A stretch of 64,000 bases of DNA. Origin: Hemileia vastatrix. Its lineage: Eukaryota; Basidiomycota; Pucciniomycetes; Pucciniales; Zaghouaniaceae. A program made the position numbers and the translations under genes. The notes under the pieces are model-generated. The model did no database searches, had not been told where the DNA came from, and was given only the letters and a program-made list of their open reading frames with translations. Below, piece after piece: positions 12,216-24,863 of this stretch (its first letter is position 1; each line of letters starts with the position of its first letter). The DNA lies in the NCBI GenBank assembly GCA_030280995.1, contig JASXTE010000001.1:3470001-3534000 (forward strand). The letters run 5' to 3'.

Positions 12216-12681
12216 AAAATATTTACAAGTCAAAAAAATTCCATATCTGTTTTAAAAAATTTGCAATACTTTATTGAAGCAAGGGGTGGATATCACCAAA
12301 ATTTTTCTAAGTCATCAATTTCACATGTCAGATTTGAAAATTTGGCTATACCCCCCCCTGCATTTTATTGAAGTAAGTGGTGGAAGTCATCTAAATTTAA
12401 TATAATTACATAAATTATTAAATAAATATCTAATATATATCAATTTCCCTAGTTTAAAGTAATGACAATCCCTCAGCCAAAATGCAGATCAAATCTAGAA
12501 ACAAAAGTTTGGGACTTTCCACAGGTATAGGCTAGAGGAACCCCATGAAACAAATAAATGTTATCATGATTACCATTTATACAACACAAGGTCGTGGGCC
12601 CATTACTTTAGTTGAGGAAATTGATACATAAAAAATATTTATTAAAAATTTACGAAAAATATAAAATTTTTGATGACAACT

Positions 12682-13310
12682 CTAATCCCCATACTTTTTG
12701 GATCTAAATAAAGTTTTTTTAAATCGATTAACTTTACCTTCTTTCATTACCTTATTGATTCTTTGAATCAACTTATGACTGATTTGAAATGAGCAGCCAA
12801 AATGTGTTAAATCTTGACAGGATTCCAAACCAGGAGGAGCTTTGGTCGTTTGATGATTATCCTTAGAAGAATTCCAAATAGTTTTGATGATACCATTTCC
12901 CAAACCAAAATCAATGATGCACCGGTGGTCTAGAAAATATAAACCATGTCATTTGATTTTAGCTGGAGATGGTATTGGTTAGCCAGTAATCGGTTTGATA
13001 TATGAGAATATACCAAAAGTAAGAAAATTGGTGTCCTTGGTATCGGTGTGAATTTTATTGTGAAATCCAGAATGAGTGATAATAACATTAGAAAATAAAA
13101 GATATTCGTGGCTGATATCTTCCCATTTGGAGTCACACCAATTTGGTATTCCTACTTTGGTTGCAGGTTCATGATTTTTTTCAAATGCTTTATTACAGTG
13201 CTTTTTGAGTCGAAGAGCAAGAAAAGAGTTAAAGGAAGGTAGAGTGTCCCATAAGCAAAAATCTTCATCTTTTTGAGCTTTAGTGATATTCTTGAGCAAC
13301 GGATACATGC
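12682..13310 (-). pseudogene. Tet-like 2OG-Fe(II) oxygenase remnant, H2
   Basis: Minus-strand pieces 13308-12979 and 12903-12682 are joined through a stop or frameshift near 12950. Order of blocks: WDTLPSFNSFLALRLKK, VGIPNWCDSKWED, SGFHNKIHTDTKD with the HxD pair, TFGIFSYIKPITG, DFGLGNGIIKTIW, DNHQTTK with the candidate third His, and THFGCSFQI, ending KKYGD. About 85-90% similar by eye to the H3 copy at 41811-42430. The family resemblance to fungal Tet-like proteins is from memory. No intact start is seen here. Confidence 0.58.
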
Positions 13311-14536
13311 CTAGATAATAATCATATAAGAGTTTCAGAATCCTTATCCTCTAAATATGCAATATAAAAATGTGAAATAAGACAAGTGAAATTTGGAAAA
13401 AAGGCTCAACTTCAAAGGTCAAAATCTCAGCAACCACTGAACCTAATTCAAACCTGTTTGTGGGAAATAAAAGATATTCTTTAGTAGAATCTTCAGTTAA
13501 AGGACATGTGATTTAAATAAACCTAACCCTAATTTGTTACATAAAAAAATGAAATAAAAATTTAAATTGGGAAAAAAAGGCTCAACTTTAACAGTCAATA
13601 TCTCAGCAACCACTGAACCAAATTCAAATATGTTTGTAGGAAATGAAAGGTAGCCTTTAGGAGAATCTTCAGTAAAAAGAACATTAGATTTGAATAAACC
13701 TAACCCTAATTCCGAGCCTGATTTTCAAAATTTTACAAAACCTTGAAAAGTGGTAATGAAGATGAGATCAAAAGGAGTTTTATAAGTTCACTGTTATCCA
13801 GATAAGAGTCATACATATATTTAAGTATGAACTTTTCATAAATGGAATGAGATATCATATAGGCATGAAAAAAAGGAGATGAAACTTACCTTGATTGAAA
13901 AGTAGGAAAAATAGAGTGAGAAAGATTGATGTTGGAATTGTGGGGAAATTGAATATGGAGTAAGTGAAATGAATAAAGAATGTGCAATGTATGTGTTTCA
14001 ATGAAATGGAGCCAAAAAAAAGTGAAATAAGGGAAAGGGGGGATAATGACCATGGCAAGGAGGGATGAAGAGTAGGGTGATGGAGCTAAAAAAGAAAGTA
14101 AAGAGGGAGAGAAAAAAAAGTTTAATTATACCATTGAAATCCAAAATAACCACTTACAAAAAAATTTAGATAAAAAAAATAAAATAAACAGAAAAAAACA
14201 AAAAAAATTATAATTAGTAATCAAAAAATAAAAAAAAATAATAAAGTGACTTACCTGGAGAGATGAGATGACAAAATGAATGAAACCAAATTGTTTGAGG
14301 GATGTTGGAGGAGAATAGGAAAAGGATATGAGGGATGAATGAAAAAAAAAAAATCACTGACAAAATATGCAATTTCAGAAAATATGCGATTTCATGTTGA
14401 GCTGGTGAAAGAAAACCAATGAGCCATCCAAAAAAAAATTTTCACCGTAAATTCCAAAAAAATGAATATGCAACAAACCAAAATACCAACCCAAGTGAAT
14501 GAAGTACACAAAGAGGACATTTGGAGAGTACAAAAT
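13311..14536. repeat. 1.2-kb spacer, direct repeat of 25308-26490
   Basis: Noncoding spacer found in the Harbinger-like elements between the Tet-like gene and the transposase gene. It matches 25308-26490 in the same orientation over its whole length, including the two AGGCTCAACTT blocks, CTTACCTTGATTGAAAAGTAG near 13890 and the A-rich run. The ending CATTTGGAGAGTA at 14517 also occurs at 44878 in H3. Confidence 0.7.
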
Positions 14537-15698
14537 TGTCAGCCTAAATATCCTTAGGACTGAGTATGTCTTATGCTTAAAATAAGATAACCTTAAGTAG
14601 ATTAAGCTTATATCTTAAAAATAAGGTTAAAATATTAATATACATTATTTTATTATATATATATATAATTATTATTCTATTATATAATTTATAATAGTTT
14701 AAATAGCTTATCCATGGCCTAATAATACTTATTAAGGTGTTAATGGAGTCATAATATACTTATCTTAAGTGATATGAAGTAATTATTGACATACATAAGC
14801 TTATATGTATACATAAATCTCATATTCAGTGAAATATGCAGTATATTATGTATATTTAGGTATATAAGTGGGTTTTAGCCCCTTAATAGCCTATAACCTT
14901 TGTTTTTCTGCTTATTTTAGGTCATATGGACGAAATCAGTGGACTCACAACGCCTACAGAAGCATAGACACCTATATCAGGCGCATACACCCAGTTTGGA
15001 CAACTAAAATTACTTCCTTGGATGGTTATTCACGGATTTATGGGTTGGAAGGATGTTTCTGGGTTAATATGGATGCTTGGGGATGTTATTGGGGGCTTGG
15101 ACATTTTATTTGTTTCTTTATATGCTTTTAGTTTCATTAAATCTCTTTTTGATTATTTATTTTACCTGTTTCTTTATGGTATCCGCTTTTATCTGGGTTT
15201 TCTATTTATGGTATGGATCTGTGTTATTATTAATAGTGATGGAGGTCTGGGTGTTGAAACTGCTTGAAGTGGACGCCATGGGGAGGTGATGGGCCCTCAC
15301 AGTGCTGTAATTTCCAGGGATAGCAGTGACATCATCTGGATTGAAGGTCTGTGCACTCCAGTGGATTTGGGTATAAGTAAGAAGGGATTTTGACGGTTTA
15401 TTATCATCATTCAATTACTACAATTCAAACAACCACTACAATACAATTATTAGCATTCAGAAATATATTAAAAATCCATTATAGATTGATATTATCTTTA
15501 TATAAACTATAACTATATTTTATTCATCTATTTTCCACCACTAGCACGCATTTAAATCCAAGTATTGTGAGTTTTATTTGAGTATAACTATTCTATTAGT
15601 CTTGCCCTGAGATTTAATCACTAAATCATTTATCAATAAGTAGTAGGACCATAAAATAATACTATTATATTATACTTATATACTAGACTATACTGATA
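14537..15698 (+). repeat. 5' LTR of element B
   Basis: Starts TGTCAGCCTAAA and ends CTGATA, a one-base change from the expected CTGACA; 1162 bp. Compared with the 3' LTR it lacks 14 bp (GGTCCTTACTGGAG region, near 15243) and has 18 bp extra near 15430 between two copies of ACTACAAT. A TATATAAG motif lies near 14862. Confidence 0.93.
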
Positions 15699-16209
15699 AT
15701 TGGGGGTCTTTCCTTATATTTTACTTATTATTTAGTATAAGCCTTGGGACGTGATTTTTACCTTAGTACAGCTCAAAATTAACCAAATATTTGGGTCTTC
15801 TCCATATTAGTGGGTCATCATAACTCATTGATTGCGGAAAAGAACCCTTAAAATAATTGTACTAATTTTTTATCATAAAAATTAGATATTTACAGTAGTA
15901 ACTGTACCCAATATAAACCCAATTTCACTTGGTATTTGGACACCAATATAACACCCAATTAAATTGGTATTTGGCTAAAGCTTGGTAAGCTAATTATTCA
16001 CCCTTATAGAGGTCTAGTTAAACTTATTATTATATTTTTAACAGATTTTTTCAAATTTTTCTTTCATTTTATTTAAATAAATAAAGATATAAATTCAGGG
16101 TAAGCTCCATTGCTTTTTTATTAGTAATATAATTGCTAATATTATTTGTCTACTAATTCCATTGAGTTTTTTCCTTTTGTAGACGTAAAATATTGTCATT
16201 CTGAACAAT
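15699..16209 (+). promoter_or_regulatory. Leader of element B with primer-binding site
   Basis: TTGGGGGTC at 15700-15708 sits at the position of the primer-binding site in A. The rest of the leader is colinear with that of A and has no reading frame of its own. Confidence 0.6.
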
Positions 16210-16756
16210 ATGAGTGCTCCCCAGGATAGTGTAAGTTAAAAGCCTGCTTATAATACCAGGTCTAAAGCTAACAAAAACTTTCCAGGACATCACCATGGAG
16301 GGACAACAGTACCCCCAGCCAGAAAGCATGAGTATAGAGGAAAAGGACGCCCTCTTAAAAAAGATAACTATAAAAAAGACCTCTCCTCCTCTTCAGGATC
16401 AACTGTCCCACCTGGCCAAACAGGTTCTGAAGTTGGAGGAATCAAAATCTCTCATGTTCAAAGAAGTAGAGCAGTTGCAAAACAATTGCAAGGTAGGGTT
16501 TCAGCAGATGAATCAGGCAATGGAAGAATTAAAGGGAGGCCAGCCCAGTCAATCAAATCAGCAACCCCCTACCCAAGGAGGGTCCACTCACTCCCAGGAG
16601 AAAATCCTGGTAGACAAATGGAAATGGGACTGGTTTCACCAACAGTGGACAAGCCACAGTTGCAACAGGGATCCACCCCCTCATCTGACTTCCTCAGCTC
16701 ACCCTTACAAGGGAAAAAAGCGCCAAAAATCAGGACTGGAAACCATCCCTTGGTAA
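16210..16756 (+). CDS. Spliced small coiled-coil protein of element B
   Basis: Predicted join of 16210-16230 and 16286-16756. Exon 1 encodes MSAPQDS; the donor GTAAGT is at 16231, a GCTAAC branch-like site at about 16266-16271, and the CCAG acceptor ends at 16285 (55-nt intron). Exon 2 continues DITMEGQQYPQ and runs open to TGG TAA at 16756, about 163 aa in total. Blocks: MSIEEKDALLKK, coiled coil to about residue 95, a Gln/Pro linker, VDKWKWDW, then a Lys-rich end. Without splicing the same ATG meets TAA at 16237, so in this copy only the spliced message gives a protein from this start. Function is unknown. Confidence 0.62.
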
Positions 16757-18580
16757 GTAACTTACCCTCTCAGATTGGACATAATACTGATAATTACAAT
16801 ATAGGTAATTCTATTGATGTTAAATCTGTACAAAAAATAGAGGAGGATTTAAGAAATTTAGGTTTTAGAGTAGATACACCTGACTTGTCTTTTTTCCACA
16901 ATAACAGTACTATATACAATGATAATACAGTTAATCCTCAGTTGCAACCACCTACTAGTGAGATGAGAAGTTCACAGGAGAGTGAGAGAATTAAAAAGGA
17001 GGACATGGGATATTTTAACAATAATCCAACTGTCCATAGAATTGTTTCAGCATTGTGGAATAGAATGACTGATTGTGAGGAACAGACAGTTAAGCTCACT
17101 AGTGATACAATTTCATCCTTGACATTAAACATTTCTCAATTAGCAACACGTAATAAAGAATTAGAGAAAGAACATTTGTCTCTAACTCTTAAATATGATT
17201 CATTGAGTAATAAATATAATGACCTTTCAAATAAATTTTGTGAGTTAGAAAAATTATATGAAACACATTTATTAAAAACTGAATCAAGAACAAAGTTATC
17301 TTTTGCCCAGACAAATCAAAGTGTCTCTGAGTTGCTACAAAGATTAGCTAAAGTTGAGATTTAAACTGCCAATCTACTGATGAACCAGGATAATCATAAG
17401 TATAATCAATATAATAATAATCCTTTCATTGGCAAAAGTGAATCTCATTCCTTCCCTATACCACCAAAATTAAAACCATCTGGTGGTAGTGTCAAATCTG
17501 AAAATGTAAGTCACAAATCTGTGCAGGAAGAAATACAAGACCATTTATCAAAAGTGAATGAGTTGTTGAATTTACCTAAGATTAGTGAGATAAAATCCAA
17601 TCAGAAGAGCTGGCCTAAGATAGATCAGTACTTAACTTATGATGGGGAAGCCAGCTCTGATTGGCAACATTTTATTCAAAGAATTGACAACTTGAAATTC
17701 TCATATAAGTTACCAGATGAAGAGATAACATCAAAATTAATTTCTTTATTTAAGGATGTTGCTTTATTATGGTTTGAAGCTGTCTTAAGTGAGGGTAGAG
17801 ACTACTCTTGGGCTGAATGGAAAAAACTTATTGAAAAACAATTTGGAGGTTCTAAATTCAGGCTTACTCAGCAGAGACTCTATGAGAAGACTAGGTATAA
17901 TCCGTTGGATGGTGACAAACCTATGGTATTTTTAATGAATTTAAACAAAATATTAAAAGCCATTGAGCCTCATATGGATTTTAACTTATGGAAAGATAAG
18001 ATAATATACAAATTACCTATATCTGTCAGAGACATTGTTGTAGCTAGAACATTAAATGTTACTGAATATTCTGACTTTATTAATATTTGCAATGAAATAT
18101 TATTAAACCATAAGTATGAATCAAGGTATTCCACTTATAAGCAAAATGTTGAACCTGTAAAAACTCAGAATTCAAAAACACTTCAGGAGAAGCAGAAAAA
18201 ACCTACTGCACCTGTAGTACCTAAAAAGTATGAAACAAATACTTGTTATAAGTGTAACAAACCTTGGGTCAAAGGTCACAAATGTGAGAAAAACTTAAAT
18301 ATTGTTGAAAATCAATGTGAATCTGAAACTGAAACTGAAAAAAGTAAAGAATCAAGTGATTATGACAGCAATATCTCATATAGTGATGAAAATGAAGTCT
18401 GTATGTTGGAAGATGATTTGTCCATCTTTGAAAATCCAATATTAAATATGGACTCAAATGAATCTTTAATGAATTTTGAGGATGCTGAAATCATTAAATA
18501 TATACGAGCTGATAACTTTAGAATGACACCTATCACGGTTCCAGCTATTATTTCTGGTGAAAGTGTTAATATAGTATTGG
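16486..18580 (+). pseudogene. gag region of element B, two pieces
   Basis: Open pieces 16486-17364 and 17380-18580 in one frame pattern, separated by GAG ATT TAA near 17362 (GAG AAT GAA in A). The region upstream of 16486 is open back to 16240. It holds a long coiled coil, the capsid domain near 17600-18120 (SWPKIDQYLTYDGEASSDWQ onward), the knuckle CYKCNKPWVKGHKC near 18244-18285 and an acidic linker. The frame is cut in the protease just before DTG by the reversed solo LTR at 18581. Confidence 0.88.
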
Positions 18581-20080
18581 TGTCAGGCTAAGATCAAGTA
18601 CAAGGACGTGAACTAGCTTGAATAGTCAGTTGTCTAGAAGATTTTAATGGTCCTATATGAATACTGTAGATTTAATCCACTAAGTTGTAAAATATAATCA
18701 AATATAAAGGTCTCAGTAATATAATTCTCACTATTCTTATATATGGCTTACAATCTTTATAGTTGGTAGAAAAATAGATTATATAAATTCAGATACTATT
18801 CAAAAGTCTTATAAAAGTACTAATTGATATGTATTGTAATTGGTTTGGTTATATTGGTTAAATTTTAATGATAAAGAATGAAGAAATACAACCCAAAAAA
18901 CTCCTCCTTTTATACACACTGAGTTCCCCAATGATTCCCTTGATGTACCACCCAATACACAGTTAATCACGCCTCTAAACAACTAATAGACATTCCAATC
19001 AACATTCCCAGTGACCCATGACATAATTAGAAGAGTAATAACCGCCAAAATCCTGAAATAATAAGGGAAATCCATCAAAATTAAAGAAAAAGACAAAAAG
19101 AGAGTATATGCTTATAAAACAATAATATTAAGGACTAAAGGAGACTTTTTAAGGTTAATAATAGCTTAATAATAAGGGGGATTGACTGTAGAAATAATGG
19201 GGCTAATCCTGACATTATACTACGTGAAATTCCCATTCAAAAATAACCAAAATTGACTGAGAAACCACCCAAAAACTTAAAAAAGAGCGTGAGATGTGGG
19301 GTAACTACATGCAGTTCTTGGCATGCGCTTGCACGGGTAAATCCTTGACTAAAATTAGGCGAATTTAAGCGTGGTGATGAAATAAAGTGCCAAGAGTGAG
19401 GTTATTAATGAAATTAGTGCATATAAACAAGGTCAATGCATTATTAATTAAGCTAGGACACTAAATAAGCGCCTGTCGCCTATTTTAGTGTGTTTCCCCA
19501 CAGTGGGCGTAGAATGTGGGGTAATTATAGTGTGAAAAAGCTAACTTTGCTAAAAATGAAGCTATTCACATGGGAAAAAAGCAGGCAGTATGTGGCCAGT
19601 ACACAGAAGCCATTTCTGGCATAAAAACACCAAATTTGAAAAGTGTTATTTTTATGCATTTAAATAGCCAAATCAATAGTTCTAAATGAGCCCAATTGAT
19701 CTGTCAAAGCGCAATTTTGATATTCTCAATTTTATAGCGCATATAGTCAACTTTTAAGTGAAATAAAGTGCATTTCTTGTTTTTTGCATAAAACAATGAA
19801 TATAACAGCTTTAAGTGTACTTAAAAATTATGTAGCCTTATACTTAAGGTTCTTAAGATTACCCTAACATATTCCAACTTAATATTAAGTACATAAGACC
19901 TATAAAAGGTGGATATATGCGTGTATATAAGGTGTTATAATGGCATTTTTTGTGTATTATCATAATTTTACTTATGTATACTATTTGTGTACTCTTATTT
20001 ATTATTCCCATGTATAGTTCATGTGTTTAACATAACTTATAATTACTTTTTACTCAGTCCTGGAGATATACAGGCTGACA
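18581..20080 (-). repeat. Solo LTR of the D family inserted in element B protease
   Basis: A 1500-bp segment begins TGTCAGGCTAAG and ends GGCTGACA. It matches the D LTRs (49471-50961) in reverse orientation and is flanked by the duplication ATTGG (18576-18580 and 20081-20085). Deleting it restores VLDTGAAGS of the protease. Its small differences from the D LTRs show that it is an independent, somewhat older insertion of that family. Confidence 0.94.
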
Positions 20081-20081
20081 A

Positions 20082-21797
20082 TTGGACACAGGAGCTGCTG
20101 GTTCAGTTGTTTCCACTAATACATTACAGAAAATTGATAGTGAATATAAGTTTAAGCTTGAACCACTTCAAAATAAAAATTGGAGAGGTTTTGGATCAGT
20201 ACTACACCCCATTGGTAAATACAAAGCTGCTGTTTTCTTTAAACACCAACATGGTTATGTAAGGGTAACTTGTGACTTTGTAGTAATGGATAATACTAAT
20301 TGTAGTAACTGTTTTATCATTGGAAATGATATTCTGACTAAATTTGGTGTAAAATTAGACCCTGCTAATAATAATTTTACAATTGGCATGAATGGTAAGA
20401 GGAAATTTAAAATAAATTCTTTTAACACAGTCTTACACATTGAGTCAGTAACAAATTCCCCGTCTAAAGGAAGAGAATCCAATGAGATGGAACTTCTGGA
20501 AACAGAAATTTCAAAAGCATCATTTGGCACTCAGATAAGTGAAACTGAGAAAGATAATATTTTGGAATTAATTAAAGATTTTCCAATGGCTTTTGCACAT
20601 GGTACAAATGAACTTGGCCTTGTAAAAGATCATGAAATGAAGATTAGTTTAACCTGTGATATTGATAATATTCCTGCTAGTCTTAAAAAGAAACCATACC
20701 CTGCTTCACCAATGAAGAGGAAAGACATAGAGGATAATATTAAGATGTTATTAAAAATGAACATTCTTGAGAAGGTTGAAACTACACCAAAATATTGTGT
20801 AACATCACCAGTGCTAATTTCTTATGAACAAGATAAAGCAAGACTGTGCGGTGATTATAGAGCATTAAATACATTTACAGTAGATGATATTTATCCCTTG
20901 CCAAGGATTGCCTCTATACATGCTACCCTTAAAGGTGCTAAATATATAAGTTGCCTAGATGGAAATAAAGTGTACCATCAAATTCCTGTTGAAAAGAATT
21001 CACAGAACTTTTTGTTGATAACAACACACATGGGAATTTATAAGTATGTCAGAATGCCATTTGGACCAAAAAATGCTCCATCAGTATTTCAGAAGTTAAT
21101 GGATATAACATTCCATAATGAAATGATTGAGGGATGGTTAATGGTATACATTGATGACATCATAGTGTTCTCTAAAACTTTTGATGAACACTTAATCCAT
21201 TTAAGGAAAGTATTTCAGAAAATGGATGAAATAAAGATGACCCTTGCATTGAAAAAATGTAAATTTGGGTTTGAATCTTTAAAAGTGCTTGGTCATATTG
21301 TATCTGGCTTACAAATATGTGTAGACCAAAATAAAGTGGCTGCAATAAAGAATATTGGCATTCCACAAAATGTGAAGGATGTACAATCTTTTCTTGTAAT
21401 GTGTGGTTATTATAGACAATATATAAAAAACTACCAATCAATTGCTGCACCACTGACCACACTGATAAAGAAATCAGAAGCTTTCATTTGGAATAATGAA
21501 AGACAACAAGCTTTTGATAAGTTGAAAGAATGTTTAATGACAGCTCCTATCTTGGGATTACCAGATTTTCAATTACCTTTTGTATTATATACAGATGCAA
21601 GTTTTATTGGACTGGGTGCTGCTTTACATCAAAAACAACTTATTGAAGGTAAAATGTCAGAAGTAGTAATCTGCTATATTTCACGTACTCTGAGAAGTGG
21701 TGAATTGAAATATGGTGCTACTCAACTTGAATGTTTGGCAGTAGTATGGGCTCTTGAAAAGCTACATTATTACCTTGAAGACCAAAAATTTGAGTAA
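20082..21797 (+). pseudogene. Protease, RT and RNase H start of element B
   Basis: Starts in the protease at DTGAAGSVVS right after the solo LTR and stays open for 571 codons. RT blocks: CGDYRALNTFTVDDIYPLPR near 20850-20905, YIDDIIVFS near 21148-21174. RNase H: YTDASFIGLGAAL near 21590. Ends at TAA 21795 where A and D read Leu (FELITD), so RNase H is cut in two. In an intact element this part makes cDNA from element RNA and removes the RNA strand. Confidence 0.9.
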
Positions 21798-21833
21798 ATA
21801 ACTGACTGTAGTGCAGTTAAGTCACTCTTAAAC

Positions 21834-22364
21834 ATGAAAACTCCTAATAGACACATGTTTAGATGGCAATTAGCTGTACAAGAATACAGAGGCCGGATGA
21901 CTATTACACATAGAGCAGGAACCTTGAACTATAATGTAGATCTGTTATCTAGAGTACCTCTGCCTAATAATGATGATAATCCTGCTTATGTTCCTGAGTT
22001 AGAGATTATTAACATTTATGGCATTTATATTGTAGATCTTGAGGATGAATTTATGCAATCAATTCTTGATAATTATAATTCAGATCCTGACTTAAGTAAA
22101 TTAACTACAATATTAAAAGATCCATCTAATGCTTCAATGAATTTTTTAATAAAAACATTACCAATTAAGTATAAAGAGGCATTAGAAAAAGGAAAATTTT
22201 CCATTGAGGATGGTTTTATATATTACAGGAAAAAATTAAGTAATGTAATTGTAATTCCCCCTTCAATGAAGGAGTTAATGTTAAGTATATGTCATGATGA
22301 TATATTAGCAGGTCATTTTGACTACCATAAAACATTAACCAGAGTAAAAAGCACAGCTTGGTGA
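21834..22364 (+). pseudogene. RNase H end and integrase N-terminus of element B
   Basis: Same frame as the preceding piece after the stop at 21795. Contains FRWQLAVQEYRGRMTITHRA of the RNase H end, an acidic linker and the integrase zinc-binding His pair (CHDDILAGHF). Ends at TGA 22362-22364, where D has TGG (TAWWIN), so the integrase is split before its CDSC pair. Confidence 0.87.
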
Positions 22365-22370
22365 ATTAAC

Positions 22371-23582
22371 ATGTCTGAGGATGTTCAGAAATATGTTGAA
22401 ACATGTGATTCTTGTCAAAAATCTAAAAGATTAACAGGAAAAAGAGCTGGTTTATTACAACAAATTGAGCAACCAAAAGCTCCATGGGAAATCATTAACA
22501 TGGACTTTGTAACAGGTTTGCCAATAGCAGGGCATAAGAGTTATAACTCCTGCTGGGTAATTGTAGAAAGATTTACAAAGATGTGTAAATTTATTCCTAC
22601 CCACAAAGAGGTTTCTGCAAAGGACTTAGCTTTTTTATGGTGGACACAAATGTTAAATACAGCAGGTTTCCCCAAAGCAATAGTTTCTGACAGAGATCCT
22701 AAATTTACTTCTGAGTTCTGGACGTCACTTATGGATGTTTCAGGGTGTCAATTAAAACTTTCTACAGCACACCATCCACAAACTGATGGGCTAGCAGAAA
22801 GAATGATACAAACCTTAGAAGATATGATAAGAAGATACTGTGCTTTTGGTCTTAATTTTAAAGACAATGACAAATTCACGCATGATTGGGTAACCCTTAC
22901 CCCAGGTTTAGAATTTGCATATAATAGTACAGTACATTCTGTCACTGGCAAAAAGCCATTTGAGTTATGGTTGGGTTATGTACCTAATAACCCTGCTAAA
23001 ACTCTTAATAAACTACCTAGATTTGATATCCATCCAGGTACTAAGTCTTTTCTTCAGATGCAGGAATTATTCAGAAAACATGCTCAAGAATGTATAAATA
23101 AGGCTTTTGAGTATGAAAAGAAAAGATGTGATAAAGCCCATAAAGAACAAATGTTCAAAGAGGGTGATGAAGTCCTTATTTCAACGCTACATTTCAATTT
23201 AAATGGTAATGTTAAATTGAAGGATCCATTCATTGGACCATTATTAGTGAAAAAGATGGTTGGTAATAATGCTGTTGAGGTTATTCTATATGCACCTTAT
23301 GATAGAAAACATCCAGTATTTCCTATTTCTCTTATAAAACCATACCATTCTAATGATACTGCTCTATTTCCAAGAAGATCAGGAAGGCATAAACAGCAAC
23401 CTGAAGAAATAGTGGAAAAGGCAGAAATTGAAAAGATACTTAAAAAGAGACACCTTACTAAAGAAAAGGGAGTTGAGTATCTATTAAGATTTAAAAATAA
23501 ATCAAGTGAAGATGACCAGTGGATTCCAGAGAATGAAATCTCTGATCTTAAAAATCTCTTGAAAAAATTTAAATCTAAATAA
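22371..23582 (+). pseudogene. Integrase and chromodomain of element B
   Basis: Open for 403 codons to the natural stop. CDSCQKSKRLTG completes the zinc site. The catalytic triad is D in NMDFVTG (about 22499), D in SDRDPKF (about 22688) and E in LAERMIQ (about 22796). A basic linker and a chromodomain-like end (EIEKILKKRHL, LLRFKNK, QWIPENEI) follow. Such chromodomains usually steer insertion towards modified histones. The initial Met is internal, so this is a fragment of the polyprotein and not a separate gene. Confidence 0.9.
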
Positions 23583-23699
23583 TACTGTTCATTCAGTATA
23601 TGTATTATAAAAAATTATTTTTTTATTTTATTATTTCACTCCTTAGTTTTAATTAAAATGTCTTAACATTTTTTTATTGTTTTTTTTGGGGTGAGGGAG

Positions 23700-24858
23700 T
23701 GTCATCCTAAATATCCTTAGGACTGAGTATTTCTTATGCTTAAAATAAGATAACCTTAAGTTGATTAAGCTTATATCTTAAAAATAAGGTTAAAATATTA
23801 ATATACATTATTTTATTATATATATATATAATTATTATTCTATTATATAATTTATAATAGTTTAAATAGCTTATCCATGGCCTAATAATACTTATTAAGG
23901 TGGTAATGGAGTCATAATATACTTATCTTAAGTGATATGAAGTAATTATTGACATACATAAGCTTATATGTATACATAAATCTCATATTCAGTGAAATAT
24001 GCAGTATATTATGTATATTTAGGTATATAAGTGGGTTTTAGCCCCTTAATATCCTATAACCTTTGTTTTTCTGCTTATTTTAGGTCATATGGACGAAATC
24101 AGTGGACTCACAACGCCTACAGAAGCATAGACACCTATATCAGGTGCATACACCCAGTTTGGACAACTAAAATTACTTCCTTGGATGGTCATTCACGGAT
24201 TTATGGGTTGGAAGGATGTTTCTGGGTTAATATGGATGCTTGGGGATGTTATTGGGGGCTTGGAAATTTTATTTGTTTCCTTTATATGCTTTTAGTTTCA
24301 TTAAATCTCTTTTTGATTATTTATTTTACCTGTTTCTTTATGGTATCCGCTTTTATCTGGGTTTTCTATTTATGGTATGGATCTGTGTTATTATTAATAG
24401 TGATGGAGGGTCCTTACTGGAGGTCTGGGTGTTGAAACTGCTTGAAGTGGACGCCATGGGGAGGTGATGGGCCCTCACAGTGCTGTAATTGCCGGGGATA
24501 GCAGTGACATCATCTGGATTGAAGGTCTGTGCACTCCAGTGGATTTGGGTATAAGTAAGAAGGGATTTTGACGGTTTATTATCATCATTCAATTACTACA
24601 ATACAATTATTAGCATTCAGAAATATATTATAAATCCATTATAGATTGATATTATCTTTATATATGCTATAACTATATTTTATTCTTCTATTTTCCACCA
24701 CTAGCACGCATTTAAATCCAAGTATTGTGAGTTTTATTTGAGTATAACTATTCTATTAGTCTTTCCCTGAGGTTTAATCACTAAATCATTTATCAATAAG
24801 TAGTAGGACCATAAAATAATACTATTATATCATACTTATATACTAGACTATACTGACA
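23700..24858 (+). repeat. 3' LTR of element B
   Basis: Begins TGTCATCCTAAA right after the purine tract GGGGTGAGGGAG (23688-23699) and ends CTGACA; 1159 bp. Nearly identical to the 5' LTR apart from two small indels and scattered substitutions, so B is older than D but not ancient. Confidence 0.93.
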
Positions 24859-24863
24859 AAAAT

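Larger units (their letters stand above)
14537..24858 (+). mobile_element. Ty3/gypsy chromovirus B, full-length but inactivated
   Basis: Complete element with both LTRs, primer-binding site, gag-pol and purine tract, flanked by the 5-bp duplication AAAAT (14532-14536 and 24859-24863). Without the solo LTR inserted at 18581-20080 it is about 8.8 kb. Coding sequence is closest to A, and decay is modest. Stops near 16237, 17362, 21795 and 22362 plus the insertion are the defects I can see. Confidence 0.94.

Noticed and set aside
16231..22364. RIP-type mutation as the cause of stop codons in A and B
   Set aside because: Only a few stops are TGG to TGA. Most are TAA from Leu, Tyr or Ser codons through transversions, so a C-to-T mutator is not indicated.
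24031..24435. Hydrophobic open frame inside the A/B LTRs
   Set aside because: Frame and length are not kept between the three LTR copies, and several overlapping frames are equally open. It lies in the promoter region and shows no family resemblance.
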